46,672 nucleotides of DNA from Puniceicoccales bacterium (GCA_031256995.1 JAIRPL010000005.1:1-46672); one strand, 5' to 3'; counted from the first letter of the stretch, positions 26,401 to 35,515 are shown. Made by a program: numbers and translations. Notes: a model not told the origin generated them from the letters alone.

Positions 26401-29256
26401 CGTGTCAAAACCCGCCCAGGTGCCCTCCTTGGAAAGATCAGCGTTGGGGATGTAGCGAAGCGAGTCGGGGGAGACGATCCCCGCGATGCGAATGGGCGCG
26501 GACGCGGCGGAGGCGATGGTGCCCGCGCCGGCAATTGTGGAGCCTCTCGCGGCGTTGAAGGGCGAGCCGCCGGCATCGAGGACCGCGCCGCCAAGCACAC
26601 GCAGCACGCCGCTCTCAACCTGGATGCCCCCGTGACTCTCCCCCGGGGGATTGAGCACATTGTCCCCCGCAAACTGGGCGTTGGGCACCCCAAGCACCAG
26701 GACATTGGGAAGCGCCCCCGGCGCGTGATGCAACGGGTCGTCAAAAACAATGGCACGTTTTTCCTGCCCCTTGAACACGGAGGTGCCGCCGGAAAGGGCG
26801 ACAGCCCCGGAGGCCCCGGCCTCCTTGTTCCCCGTGAAATAGATGTCACCCGAATCGGCGTCGAGAACCAGCGAGGCGGCCGCGATCGCGCCGCCACCCA
26901 TCGCGGCGGACTCATTGTTTTTGAACAGGGTGTTTCCGCGGATGGAGAGGGCGCCCGCCACGTGGATTGCGCCGCCCAGGCCGTCCGGGGACTTGTTCGC
27001 CACAAAGGAAAGCGCGCCCTCGTGGGCAATGGCGAGCTTGTCGCCTCCGGCCGCGATCGCGCCCCCGTTGCCCGAGGCGGCCGAGTTTTTGGCAAACGAG
27101 ACACCGTCGCCCAAGGTCAGCTTGGAACCGCCAAGCGAGATCGCGCCACCGGAGTCGCCAGCCGTGTTCCCGGCAAGCCGGGCGCCGGCGCCAAGGGTGG
27201 CATCCCCCGCCACGGAAATCGCCCCGCCGTCCCCCCCGGCGGCGTTGTCCTCGAACACCACGGAGGCGCCGAGTGTGAGGGCGCCCCCGCTGGAAATCGC
27301 GCCGCCATGGCCGGAAATGGCGCGGTTTTCCGTGAATTTCGCGCCGGACGCCCCGCTCATCTCGAGCGCGCCAGTCGCGAAAATGGCGCCGCCGTCCGCC
27401 GTGGCGGAATTTTTGGCGAACACCGCGTCCTGCGCGCCCGAGAGGGACATGCCGCCGATGAAAATGGCACCGCCGGCGCCAGCGGAGTTTTGGTCAAACA
27501 CAACGCCCCGGCCAAGGGTGACATCCCCGCCGGCATACACCGCGCCACCAGATCCCGACTCGGCCTTGTTCTCCGCGAACGTCGCGGCGGCGGGCAGGAC
27601 AAGATCGCGTCCGGCGAAAATGGCGCCTCCCCCGGTGTCCGCCGTTCGGGCGACATTCAAGCGAAAGGCAAGCGGGCCGGAGGCATTGATGAGCAGTGAG
27701 CGCGAGGACGCCACGGCGACCGCCCCACCCGCCCCAAAGGCGGAATTGTTTTCAAAAACCACATCCGGGGCGGCATCCAAGGACACCACCTCGGCGGCGG
27801 CCAAGGACATCCCGGAGAGGAATATCGCGCCCCCATTCCCGATGGCCGAATTGCCCTCCGCCGGCACCGGGCCGCCAAAATGGGTGTTTGCGCCAAGGGT
27901 GACATTCCCGCCGGAGCTAATCGCACCGCCGGAGCTGCCGGCAGAGTTTCCGGCAAAAATGGAACCACCGACGAACGACGCGGAATCTCGGACGTAAACC
28001 GCTCCGCCGGAACCGTTTGTCGATTTGTTTCCCAGGAATGCCGCGGCGGCCTTGGTCACCAGCCTCCCACGGACGTAGATGGCGCCGCCGTCGGCGCTAA
28101 GCTGGGCCTCGTTGGCCTCAAATGTGACAAGGCCCGCGGCATTAAGCTCAAAAGAGTCCTTGGTGTAAATGGCGCCGCCGCCCACATTCCTGGCGATATT
28201 TTCCCTGAAAATCGCGCCTCCTCCAAGATCGAGCCTTGCGGGAATGGCATCCCCGGGCGCCGCGGTGTGGCTCAGGTAGATGGCGCCGCCGCTTTTGGCG
28301 GCATTCCGCTCGAAGACGGCATTGTCGCCAAGCACAACGGACTTGGCATTGATCGCCCCACCATCGCCCTGCCCCGTCACGGTGTTGCCGACAAACGAGG
28401 TGTCGTTCCCGAAAATGGCGTGATTTTCGGCATACACCGCGCCGCCATTCCCCTGGGCGGTGTTTCCCGTGAAGACATTACCATCGCCAAGCGAAAGCTG
28501 GCCCTCCACGCCAATCGCGCCGCCGTAGGCGACTGCGGAATTGTTCTCAAAACGGATTCCGGAACCAAGCGTGAGATTATTTCGCGCGTGAATCGCCCCG
28601 CCATTGGTGGACGCGGAATTGCCTTGAAACACCAACGTCCCCGCGTTGCGCAGGGTGAAAATGTCCGCGACCTCAAGGACACCGCCACTGCCGTCAACAG
28701 CCCGATTATTTGAAAAAATGGCATTAACCCCGAGAAAAAGAGTCGAAGATCCGTTGTTTTTAACAAAAAAAGCGCCACCGGAACCGGCGGTATTCCCATT
28801 CACCGCGAACTCGGATCCCGACTCGGCGACACCCGTCACCTTGAATTCCGATCCTTCGCCGATAAAAAACGCGCTGCCGCTCCCTGTGGTGAGAGTGTTC
28901 CCCCGGATCTCGAGTTTGGAGCCGGATTCAAGGTGGAACGCCCCCGCATAACTGTCACCCGAGGCCCCGATCACGGTCCGCTGGTTCGCCCCCCCAGAGG
29001 CAGCCTCAAAAAGATACGGGGAGCCGGCACCGGGAAATGTCAAAATGGCGCGGTTCCCCCCGGGCGTCCCCCTGAAATCAATGGTCGAAAGCGTCCCGTC
29101 CCAAGGCGTCGAACTTTGGAGGTCGTTGATGTTTTTGTTATCATGAATGGACACGGCGGCGTTCACCGGAACCACCACCGAAAGCATGAACGCCGAGGAA
29201 AAAAGGCCCACTGCGTGGCGGATGGTTTTCTTTGAAAGTCGAAGATTACGTGACAT
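23401..29256 (-). CDS. Pmp-like autotransporter with GGA[I/V]/FxxN repeats and C-terminal beta-barrel
   Basis: A 1951-residue type V-secreted protein. A signal peptide (about residues 1-34, ending VPVNAAVS) precedes a passenger holding more than twenty GGA[I/V] motifs (GGAIYV, GGAVYA, GGAISS and the like), each paired with F-x-x-N-x-A (FTGNTA, FENNSA), the hallmark of chlamydial polymorphic membrane proteins. This runs to about residue 830. A PATR-type segment (SGGTRLEQGTLRL) follows, then a low-complexity stretch with N-x-G...V-x-N-x-G repeats (about 1250-1550). The final 265 residues from YGIWARAHGQ form an autotransporter barrel, ending in the aromatic tail YRRLF needed for BAM recognition. 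The ATG at 29256 gives the neatest signal peptide; one at 29286 is also possible. It is followed with overlap by the FUSC gene. Confidence 0.9.
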   Translation of the reverse strand: MSRNLRLSKKTIRHAVGLFSSAFMLSVVVPVNAAVSIHDNKNINDLQSSTPWDGTLSTIDFRGTPGGNRAILTFPGAGSPYLFEAASGGANQRTVIGASGDSYAGAFHLESGSKLEIRGNTLTTGSGSAFFIGEGSEFKVTGVAESGSEFAVNGNTAGSGGAFFVKNNGSSTLFLGVNAIFSNNRAVDGSGGVLEVADIFTLRNAGTLVFQGNSASTNGGAIHARNNLTLGSGIRFENNSAVAYGGAIGVEGQLSLGDGNVFTGNTAQGNGGAVYAENHAIFGNDTSFVGNTVTGQGDGGAINAKSVVLGDNAVFERNAAKSGGAIYLSHTAAPGDAIPARLDLGGGAIFRENIARNVGGGAIYTKDSFELNAAGLVTFEANEAQLSADGGAIYVRGRLVTKAAAAFLGNKSTNGSGGAVYVRDSASFVGGSIFAGNSAGSSGGAISSGGNVTLGANTHFGGPVPAEGNSAIGNGGAIFLSGMSLAAAEVVSLDAAPDVVFENNSAFGAGGAVAVASSRSLLINASGPLAFRLNVARTADTGGGAIFAGRDLVLPAAATFAENKAESGSGGAVYAGGDVTLGRGVVFDQNSAGAGGAIFIGGMSLSGAQDAVFAKNSATADGGAIFATGALEMSGASGAKFTENRAISGHGGAISSGGALTLGASVVFEDNAAGGDGGAISVAGDATLGAGARLAGNTAGDSGGAISLGGSKLTLGDGVSFAKNSAASGNGGAIAAGGDKLAIAHEGALSFVANKSPDGLGGAIHVAGALSIRGNTLFKNNESAAMGGGAIAAASLVLDADSGDIYFTGNKEAGASGAVALSGGTSVFKGQEKRAIVFDDPLHHAPGALPNVLVLGVPNAQFAGDNVLNPPGESHGGIQVESGVLRVLGGAVLDAGGSPFNAARGSTIAGAGTIASAASAPIRIAGIVSPDSLRYIPNADLSKEGTWAGFDTGTLTLDGDADLSGAEIRLQVNPAPATSDKLVVTGHLTLDEGSRINISGSISFDGGSYDGPSGTPLIETGGGITGIPGAEVSIPEAFSADDFLVSEVGLDSTGRNLVLRTVLAWYSTNTQTAPVDLRAHGHFTLGQGRTFSVNVPLDDHSNNLGDAWVAENPAGRILTKLGPGTLVLAAAGNYSGGTRLEQGTLRLAAAGAAGTGPISAAAGSLLELDFTGALGNTVSSGGGVAVLVTAAVEVPEPAGGAVSVTAANFANAGTVLGEGVYALGTLVNAAGASLAARAISATESITNHGDLDARVITGTLVNGVEGTAYPPGETPFVRARETITGGIINRGRVEAGQVNTPSGFDVLTPLIQNHGDFTAGVVTGTINNTGTFQARTVNAPVSPLPGDARLITNTGTFAATTVNGSVLNGTASAVFSADAVSGLVENHGVFSAGIVNGNVRNFGQFNAAPALLASTTVTGLVDNSGGFNAGIINAPEAGLPEGRSFLVDNSGALSANTINGALRNSGTASLGAVNGAVRNSGTIHLRASAAWGALDNSGGTVVFEHAGHQLTVDSLSAGTGAERGVYRMDVSHFDPLASDLLKVGGNISGEHHFILKNLSNPEADLDKTPVVSAPNNVDLRDERVTGEMVTPLWEYNFMEDDNGGYMLAKASVYGPGATVAANTVGAMSIEWFTQLNNIDKRLGDLRLNAERIFPIRDYHAGVEDDDFSAAAVPSSPRRLHGQRPTHPYGIWARAHGQQVDAHLGITGLRDFREHQYGMDVGADREFAPNTRNLLHAGAFAGYLGAMRDFRDKYGSRGSTDSVAIGLYGAWLHDSGLFAEGTLKGQLYANEYDALDDKADFTNGAIGLSFRLGYRWNLAHTFFVQPDLSFAWVHIFGADYDTRNNLRVRVGGSDVRDFQAGIRGGKVFDLGSLGLFQPYLRAGIEAQTSDSGGVRIGILNLHPNTDGTRGILGLGFAWQVDVRQQVYFDYEFAKGDKYTRPWAVSLGYRRLF

Positions 29257-30618
29257 GGAAACAGATGTTATAAACGTTGGATGCATCGCACCGTCGCGCG
29301 GAACTCAATGCGTTATCGGCGGACATCATGGAATCCCCCGCGGCGGCGGCCAGCCTGAAAATATCGGAGGACTTCCGGCGAGGGCGGTTTTCCGGCCGCG
29401 ACCAAAGACGTTCAAAAAAGCGGAACGCGCCAGCCGGCCGCCCCCTCAAAACCAGCCAGGACAAACGATCGAAAAAGCCCCTTGCGGCCGCCGCAAAAAA
29501 ACACGCGTTCCACCCAATCGGACAAAGCCATTCCAATGGCGTGCGATTCGCATAAAAAGAACGCGTCACGGCAAATGGATTCCACACGTAAAACAACGCG
29601 AGGGACGCCATTCAAAAATGAAGGATCCATTTCTTGTCATCCCCAAGCCAAACCGGGGGCGCGCATGCCGCGGGAATCCTGTTTCATAACACGGAAAACA
29701 ACGAAAAACAAAATTCAGGAACACCCCGTTCCAGACGTTAAAAAATGTCGCGACAGGCATTTGATTTTTCTTCCCGGTTTTTTCTCAAATCCACGACTTG
29801 ATTGACTTCGAAAAAAGAAGAAGAACACTTTGATCCAACATGTTCCGCGCACATCGGAAAACGGTTTTCGAAATTGGAATGATTCAACAAAAACCTTCCC
29901 CAATCATTTTGCACAAACCACTTTCCACGACCAAAAACATGTTGGGAAAACCCGTCGAAAACGCACATCCGCCATTGTTTTCATTCATCAATCAAACACA
30001 TCCAGAAGAAATGCCGGAACCCTCGCGGAAAGGCATGCCGGAACGTTCCTTTCTTCGAGGATTTTCCAAGGGAAGGAGACAGCCGTTTGGAATATTATCC
30101 GCATCCGGAACACAATTCATCCGGCAGGCCAAATCCTCGTGAAAAAACGGCCCGGCCACCCCATCCGGACCATGGTCCAGGCGGCCAATCCATCATTCAC
30201 CATCTCGGTGCATCCTTTTTCCACCCATGATGTTGCAAAACATCACCCGCCCCGCCGTAACAAGGCTGAAACAGCGGGATGCCGCCCCCATTTTCACATG
30301 CGAATGAATTGGCGTTGCGCGCTGGAATGGCGTCAAAAAACGCGCTGAGCACCCTTGGCCAGCCTGCGTCCACGCCGATTTGCGCAAATGCCGGGACAAG
30401 GAGAAAAACCACGCGCATTTGACAAAAAAACATCCTTTGCATGAAAAACGCCGCGATCATGGAACGGAACGGAAACGCGCCGGCACCTCACTCGAAATAA
30501 AAAGACAAGGCATGAAGGAAGGGCGAACGAAGGCGCACCCGGCCGGTTCCGGCTCTTTTTTCAATCCAAAAAATTTTACGAATTGCGTTTTCATAAAGAG
30601 GCATTTTACCTGCCCGGC
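29257..30618. other. 1.36-kb region between divergent genes, no gene recognised
   Basis: A long gap between the divergently transcribed autotransporter (-) and sugar kinase (+). Short open frames exist on both strands (the longest about 170 codons at 29830-30348), but their residues look random, with high Arg/His/Lys/Thr and no family pattern. The DNA is AT-richer than the flanks, with many A-runs (about 29700-30000). A consensus-like TTGACA lies at 30419-30424 in plus orientation, but the hexamer 17 bases downstream is a poor -10. The region presumably holds both promoters; it may also be the remains of a lost gene. Confidence 0.4.
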
Positions 30619-31716
30619 ATGCAATTTGACATTCGGGCCATTGCAGGAAACTTCGCCATCCTCGGCGACTTCGTTTCCGCAACCCCCCACGGTGACGGGC
30701 ATATCAACGACACTTACGCGACAACCTTCAACCAGGGCGGCACCCCCGTGCGCTACATCGTCCAGCGTGTCAACCATGCCATATTCCGGGACGCGACCGC
30801 GCTCATGTCAAATGTCGCCCGGGTTTGCCGCCACGCCGGCGGACGCCTGCGCGCGGACAACCAGCCCGACGCCTCGCGGCGCGCCCTCACGCTCGTGCCC
30901 ACGCGCGACGGTTCCGACTGGGTCAAGGACGCCGCCGGCAACCACTGGCGCTGTTTTCTGTTCATCGAGGGCGCGGCCTCGTTCAACGTGGCGGCCACTC
31001 CCTCGCTCGCCTTCCACGCGGCGCACACCTTCGGGGAGTTCACGCGCCTGCTCTCCGACCTTCCCGGCGAGAGGCTCGCGGAAACCATCCCCGACTTTCA
31101 CCACACGCGCAAACGTTACGAGGCGTTTTTGTCCGCGCTGGAGACGGATGCCGCCGGGCGCTCGGCGTCTGTCGCAAATGAGGTCCGTTTCCTGAAAGAC
31201 CGCGAGAAGGACTGTTCCGTCATCGTGGATGCCATCAAACGCGGCGAGATCCCCGAGCGCATCACGCACAATGACACCAAGCTCAACAACATCCTGATGG
31301 ACGTCCAGTCGGGGCGCGGGCTGTGTGTCGTGGACCTCGACACGGTGATGCCCGGCAGCGCGCTTTACGATTTTGGCGACATGGTGCGCAGCGGCGCCAC
31401 GAGCGCCCTGGAGGATGAGACGGATCTCGACGCCGTCACCTGCCGCGCCGATCACTTCAAGGCGCTTGCCTCCGGCTTCATCACCGCCCTCAAGGACACG
31501 CTCAACGATCGCGAAAAGGAGCTTCTCGCCTTCAGCGGCAAGCTGATGACGCTTGAGGTCGGGATGCGTTTCCTGACGGATTACCTGTGCGGCGACACCT
31601 ATTTCAAGATTGCCCATCCCGCGCACAACCTTGAGCGCTGCCGCAACCAGTTCGCCCTCGTCTCATCCATTGAGAAACAGCTTTCCGCATTCGAGAAAAT
31701 CGTGGCGCGCGCATGA
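30619..31716 (+). CDS. APH/choline-kinase-fold phosphotransferase, NahK-like (N-acetylhexosamine 1-kinase-like)
   Basis: A 365-residue cytosolic kinase of the aminoglycoside-phosphotransferase fold. The catalytic loop is ITHNDTKLNNIL (His217, Asp219) and the metal-binding motif is VVDLDTVMPGSALYDFGD (Asp239). The combination of HNDTKLNN with DLDTVMPG is typical of N-acetylhexosamine kinases that phosphorylate GlcNAc or GalNAc at C1, rather than of antibiotic kinases, so a sugar-salvage role is more likely than drug resistance. The N-terminal GDGHINDTY block is the family's nucleotide-loop region. Start choice: the frame is open to a TTG at 30583, but the ATG at 30619 (MQFDIRAIAGNF) begins with family-like sequence. 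An AGAGG sits 17 bases upstream, rather far for a ribosome site. Confidence 0.85.
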   Translation: MQFDIRAIAGNFAILGDFVSATPHGDGHINDTYATTFNQGGTPVRYIVQRVNHAIFRDATALMSNVARVCRHAGGRLRADNQPDASRRALTLVPTRDGSDWVKDAAGNHWRCFLFIEGAASFNVAATPSLAFHAAHTFGEFTRLLSDLPGERLAETIPDFHHTRKRYEAFLSALETDAAGRSASVANEVRFLKDREKDCSVIVDAIKRGEIPERITHNDTKLNNILMDVQSGRGLCVVDLDTVMPGSALYDFGDMVRSGATSALEDETDLDAVTCRADHFKALASGFITALKDTLNDREKELLAFSGKLMTLEVGMRFLTDYLCGDTYFKIAHPAHNLERCRNQFALVSSIEKQLSAFEKIVARA

Positions 31717-31902
31717 TGGCGCGCGAGGTTTGCGCGCAAAAAACCGCGCGAACGGCGGAAGACGGGAAATTGCGCCTTGCCAGCGCGGCGCGGGCGCGTT
31801 CCCTGCCCTCCCTTCATTCTCCTTTCCGCCACCCCGCGTCATGCGCGGGTGGACGCCACCCTTATCACGCAGCAAGTTCCACTCAAAACAAGACCGTCAC
31901 AC

Positions 31903-32718
31903 ATGTCTCACGACAACGAATCGCATGACAAAGTGCTCAGCCTGACACTCCGTGTCTGGCGCCAGCCCACCCGCCTGGCCAAAGGCGAATTCAAGGAATA
32001 CAAGGTGGCCAACATCTCCGTCGGTTCCTCGTTCCTGGAGATGATCGACATTCTCAACGAGCAACTCGTCGCCAGCAACGAGGAGCCGATTGCGTTCGAC
32101 CATGATTGCCGCGAGGGCATTTGCGGCATGTGTTCGATGACAATCAACGGCATTCCCCACGGCCCTTTGCAAGGTGTCACCACCTGCCAGGTGCACATGC
32201 GCCATTTCAAGGACGGGGAGACCATCACCCTTGAGCCTTGGCGCGCGCGCCCCTTCCCGGTCATCAAAGACCTTGTCGTGGACCGCACCGCCCTGGACCG
32301 TGTGACACAGGCCGGGGGCTTTATCAGCATCCGCACCGGCTCGGCGATTGACGCCAACATCATCCCCATCCCCAAGCCGGTCGCCGACCGGGCCATGGAC
32401 GCCGCGGAGTGCATTGGCTGCGGGGCCTGTGTCGCGGCCTGCCCGAATGCCGCCGCGATGCTCTTCGTCGGCTCCAAGGTGGCCCACTTCAACAGTCTCC
32501 CCCAGGGCAAGGCGGAAAAAGACCAGCGCACGCTGGCAATGGTGCGCACAATGGATGCCGAGGGTTTTGGCAATTGCACCAACTACGGGGAGTGCCAGGC
32601 GGTCTGCCCCAAGGGCAACACGCTGGACTTCATCGCGCAGCTCAACCGCGACTACGCCTCCGCCCAATTCAAAAATTTCTTCCGAAGCACGGGAAAACAG
32701 CGCGTCATGGGCAAGTAA
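31903..32718 (+). CDS. sdhB: succinate dehydrogenase/fumarate reductase iron-sulfur subunit
   Basis: A 271-residue electron-transfer subunit that passes electrons between the flavoprotein and the membrane quinone site. The N-terminal ferredoxin domain has the [2Fe-2S] ligands in [10 protein letters not shown] (from Cys69). The C-terminal domain has [13 protein letters not shown] (Cys170, 173, 176, 180) and [14 protein letters not shown] (Cys225, 231, 235) for the [4Fe-4S] and [3Fe-4S] clusters. Sequence style and length match the Bacillus/Bacteroides-type SdhB/FrdB. The ATG at 31903 ([10 protein letters not shown]) is preferred over the upstream in-frame start, whose 42 extra residues are non-family. 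Unusually, no sdhA or sdhC is adjacent: the upstream neighbour is a sugar kinase and the downstream one a convergent oxidoreductase. A strong terminator follows. Confidence 0.94.
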   Translation: MSHDNESHDKVLSLTLRVWRQPTRLAKGEFKEYKVANISVGSSFLEMIDILNEQLVASNEEPIAFDHDCREGICGMCSMTINGIPHGPLQGVTTCQVHMRHFKDGETITLEPWRARPFPVIKDLVVDRTALDRVTQAGGFISIRTGSAIDANIIPIPKPVADRAMDAAECIGCGACVAACPNAAAMLFVGSKVAHFNSLPQGKAEKDQRTLAMVRTMDAEGFGNCTNYGECQAVCPKGNTLDFIAQLNRDYASAQFKNFFRSTGKQRVMGK

Positions 32719-32736
32719 GGCACCCCGCGCGCAGCG

Positions 32737-32774
32737 AAAAACGGCAGACCCTGAATGGGGCCTGCCGTTTTTTT
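32737..32774 (+). terminator. bidirectional rho-independent terminator
   Basis: AAAAACGGCAG (32737-32747) pairs with CTGCCGTTTTT (32762-32772), with a 14-base loop that can itself pair CCC with GGG. A T-run follows on the plus strand and a shorter T-run on the minus strand. It lies 19 bases after the sdhB stop and about 55 bases beyond the end of the convergent oxidoreductase gene, so it can serve both. Confidence 0.85.
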
Positions 32775-32828
32775 GCGAAAAGGAAATGGGCCGCTCCCCG
32801 TTCGGGGGGCGCCAAGGGAAACAGGATC

Positions 32829-34307
32829 CTATGCCAGTTTATAAAACTGCTCCCAACCCTTCCGCGGGGGAACGCCGTCGAGGAGTTTGTCGGCAACCTC
32901 GTGGTTGGTGATGCGCTTGGTGGCGGGATCAAACGCAAATCGCTCCCCAACGCGTTGCGCGATGACGCCAAGGTTCATCACCTGGCACAACGGCCCGGAA
33001 ACCGAGAAGGGTGCCCGCGCCTCTTCCGCGCCAAGCGTGGCGAGCAGGAAGTTCTTGAAATGGTCGGACGTGACACGTGGCACGGCGACTTTCGCAAACT
33101 CCCTGGCCTTGTCGGGATCAAGCGCGCGAAGGGTGCGCCCGTGGGTGCCGCCTTGGAAAATGGTGCCATCCGCAGCGTAGAGTTCCTTGCCGTTGTTGGG
33201 CACAAGGCTTTTCCCTTTTTTGTCAGCCTTCGCCGAGGAGCCGCCCCCGGGGGGCGGAATATCGGCATCCACCTCGATGTCCTCGCCCCCCTTGGGCAGG
33301 GGTGGCGGGTTTTCCTTGCCGTCATACCACGCAAGGGTGCAGGCAGGCCTGCCTTCGCCGCGCGCGGCAAATTTGAACTCCAACGTCGAGGCCTGCGGGA
33401 AGATGAAGGCGTTGCGCCCCTCAAGTCTCAGGGGGTTGACCTCGCGCGGGAGGCCAAGCTGGAGGAAGCGGTGCGCGGTGTCAAAAATATGGGCGCCCCA
33501 ATCCCCAAGGGCCCCGTTGCCAAACTCAAACCAGCAACGCCAGTCCCCGTTGAGGTAACCCGGATTGTAGGGATGCTCCAGCGCGGTGGAAAGCCACGCC
33601 TCCCAATCAAGCCATTCCGGCACGGGTTGCGCCGGGAAAAAGTCCTTCATGCCAAGAAAACTCTTCTTGTGCCAGCGGCGCGCCGCATTCATGTGCGCGT
33701 TGATCCGCGTGATGTTTTTGATGACCCCTGCCTCGGTCCACGCCTTGAATTGGTAATAGTTGCCCCCGGAGTGGCCCTGGTTCCCCATCTGCGTCACGAC
33801 GCCGTACTTCTTCTCGGCGGCCATCAACAGCTCGATCTGCCTGAAACTTTGCGCGATGGGCTTCTCGACATAGACGTGCTTGCCAAGGGCCATCGCGGCG
33901 ATGGCCGCCGGGAAGTGGGAAAAATCCGGCGTGGCGACAAGCACGGCATCAATCCGGCCGCCGACCTCGTCCAGCAATTTGCGAAAATCGCGATACTGCC
34001 TGGCATGGGGATATTTCTGCAGCACGTGCTGCGTGCGCTTGTGGCCAAGCTCGGTGTCACACAGGGCGACAACCTCGACAAGGCCGGTCTTGGCAAAACC
34101 CTCAATGTCATTCTTGCCCTGGTTCCCGATGCCGATGTAGGCGATCCTGACTTTTTGCCCGATCTTCTTCGCATCCTTCCTGCTGGCGGCGGAGAGATTC
34201 TCCGGCAATGCGCGCAAAATGAACGGTGCGGCGCCGGCGGCGAGGACGCCCCTGATGAAAGAACGCCGGCGGAGTGGGTAGGGAGAAATCGGGCAGGTGA
34301 TGGACAT
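32829..34307 (-). CDS. Gfo/Idh/MocA-family oxidoreductase with Tat signal
   Basis: A 492-residue NAD(P)-dependent sugar dehydrogenase-like protein. The N-terminus LRRRSFIRGVLAAGAAPFIL is a twin-arginine export signal, suggesting periplasmic action with bound cofactor. A Rossmann domain follows with IAYIGIGNQG, then VATPDFSHF and the conserved HVYVEKP, whose Lys is a key catalytic-site residue in the family. MGNQGHSGGNYY and the substrate domain complete the fold. Long Tat-exported members of this type are abundant in Verrucomicrobiota and Planctomycetota and are associated with carbohydrate degradation. It lies 141 bases downstream of the ThuA-like gene on the same strand, a common pairing. 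The exact sugar substrate is unknown. Confidence 0.9.
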   Translation of the reverse strand: MSITCPISPYPLRRRSFIRGVLAAGAAPFILRALPENLSAASRKDAKKIGQKVRIAYIGIGNQGKNDIEGFAKTGLVEVVALCDTELGHKRTQHVLQKYPHARQYRDFRKLLDEVGGRIDAVLVATPDFSHFPAAIAAMALGKHVYVEKPIAQSFRQIELLMAAEKKYGVVTQMGNQGHSGGNYYQFKAWTEAGVIKNITRINAHMNAARRWHKKSFLGMKDFFPAQPVPEWLDWEAWLSTALEHPYNPGYLNGDWRCWFEFGNGALGDWGAHIFDTAHRFLQLGLPREVNPLRLEGRNAFIFPQASTLEFKFAARGEGRPACTLAWYDGKENPPPLPKGGEDIEVDADIPPPGGGSSAKADKKGKSLVPNNGKELYAADGTIFQGGTHGRTLRALDPDKAREFAKVAVPRVTSDHFKNFLLATLGAEEARAPFSVSGPLCQVMNLGVIAQRVGERFAFDPATKRITNHEVADKLLDGVPPRKGWEQFYKLA

Positions 34308-34448
34308 GGGTAATGTGCGCAGGTTGGCTGTTGTTGGGTTGGGTTTGTGAAGGCGTGGTGAGACAGTGCGCCATGCAGCGGGTTCCAGACAGGGCGGGCA
34401 ATCCCGCGCCTCCCCCGGAAAAAATCCTGCCGCGCGGGCATCGCCGCC

Positions 34449-35180
34449 TTACACAGAGGGTGGCTCAAGGGGCGCGACGCGGGGACATTGCCGCGCAATG
34501 CGGACTGTCGGCCGCGCCCACCGGACCGCGTTGGCAAGCACCCGTTGGACATTGGGGTCGTGATAAGTGGGGTGAGTCTCATGGCCGGGGCGGAAATAAA
34601 AAAGGCGCCCGTTGCCCTTTTTCCATGTCGCCCCACTGCGGAAAACCTCCCCGCCCGAGAACCATGAGATGAAAATCAGCTGCTCCGGCTCGGGGATGCC
34701 AAAAGGCTCGCCATACATCTCCTCAACCGGCAGATCAAAATGCTCCGGCACCCCCTGGACGATGGGATGCGAGGGGTTTACGACCCAGAGGCGTTCCCTG
34801 TCCATCGCCTCACGCCATTTCAAGGCGCCAGTATCCCCCGTGAGCGCAAGAAAAATCTTGGATTCATGCGCGGAATGAAGAGCGATGAACCCCATGCCCT
34901 CCAGGACACGCCGGTGCACACGGCTCACCACTTCATCCGCGACAAGATGGTGCGCGGAATGCCCCCACCAAATGAGGACATCCGTGGCATCCAGAACTTC
35001 CTGCGTCAAACCATGTTGCGGCTCCTCCAAGGTGGCCGTGCGCACCTCCACGCCCGGAAGGTGGCGCAACGGCTCCGCGATGGCCTCGTGGATCCCGCGT
35101 GGATAAGCCAAGGCGGCGGCGGGCTTGCTCTTTTCGTTCAAAAACTCGTTCCAGACGGTGACATGCAGTGTTTCAGGCAT
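34449..35180 (-). CDS. ThuA-like (trehalose utilisation) domain protein
   Basis: A 243-residue protein of the ThuA family, which has a class I glutamine-amidotransferase-like fold. Visible blocks are VTVWNEF near the start, [29 protein letters not shown] and the [15 protein letters not shown] stretch near the C-terminus. In rhizobia thuAB oxidises trehalose and related disaccharides, ThuB being a Gfo/Idh-type dehydrogenase; here the next gene downstream is also a Gfo/Idh-type enzyme. I chose the ATG at 35180 ([13 protein letters not shown]). The frame stays open upstream as far as 35531, but that stretch runs antisense through the tRNA gene and cannot be coding. Confidence 0.88.
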   Translation of the reverse strand: MPETLHVTVWNEFLNEKSKPAAALAYPRGIHEAIAEPLRHLPGVEVRTATLEEPQHGLTQEVLDATDVLIWWGHSAHHLVADEVVSRVHRRVLEGMGFIALHSAHESKIFLALTGDTGALKWREAMDRERLWVVNPSHPIVQGVPEHFDLPVEEMYGEPFGIPEPEQLIFISWFSGGEVFRSGATWKKGNGRLFYFRPGHETHPTYHDPNVQRVLANAVRWARPTVRIARQCPRVAPLEPPSV

Positions 35181-35348
35181 AAAGGCGTGATGCAAAGGGG
35201 GCGGAGGAAAAGCCCTCCCGGGGGAAAGCGCAAGTGCGCCACCATGAAAATCCGGGACGGCCTTCCCGTGAATCGCCCCCTCCCCCCAAAGGATCCCTAT
35301 TGACAGCAAGTGGCACGACGGCTTTCCTGCCCCGCGTTTCCTTTGGAA

Positions 35349-35445
<97 letters not shown>

Positions 35446-35481
35446 AATTCGCTTGGAAACGAGGGGGTAAGGTAGGAGATC

Positions 35482-35496
35482 CCTGTATCTGACAGG
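35482..35496. repeat. short inverted repeat upstream of the integrase remnant
   Basis: CCTGT-ATCTG-ACAGG, perfect five-base arms around a five-base centre, lies between the tRNA and the integrase GTG. It could be an operator or integrase arm site, but the arms are short enough to arise by chance. Confidence 0.25.
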
Positions 35497-35515
35497 TTGA
35501 CGTAGCAAGTCCTAT

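Noticed and set aside
23554..27699. A 1381-codon open frame on the plus strand, antisense to the Pmp-like autotransporter
   Set aside because: It mirrors the repetitive, GC-rich autotransporter gene, has Gly/Val/Arg-heavy random-looking composition, and shows no motif; the sense protein has signal peptide, repeats and barrel.
29830..30348. A 172-codon plus-strand frame in the long intergenic region
   Set aside because: Its composition is Arg/His/Thr-rich and random-looking, with no start signal or family resemblance.
30619..31716. Reading the APH-fold kinase as an antibiotic-resistance gene
   Set aside because: HNDTKLNN together with DLDTVMPG is characteristic of hexosamine kinases rather than aminoglycoside kinases.
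32409..34313. A 634-codon plus-strand frame antisense to the Gfo/Idh/MocA gene
   Set aside because: It starts inside sdhB in another frame, crosses the terminator, and lacks any family signature.
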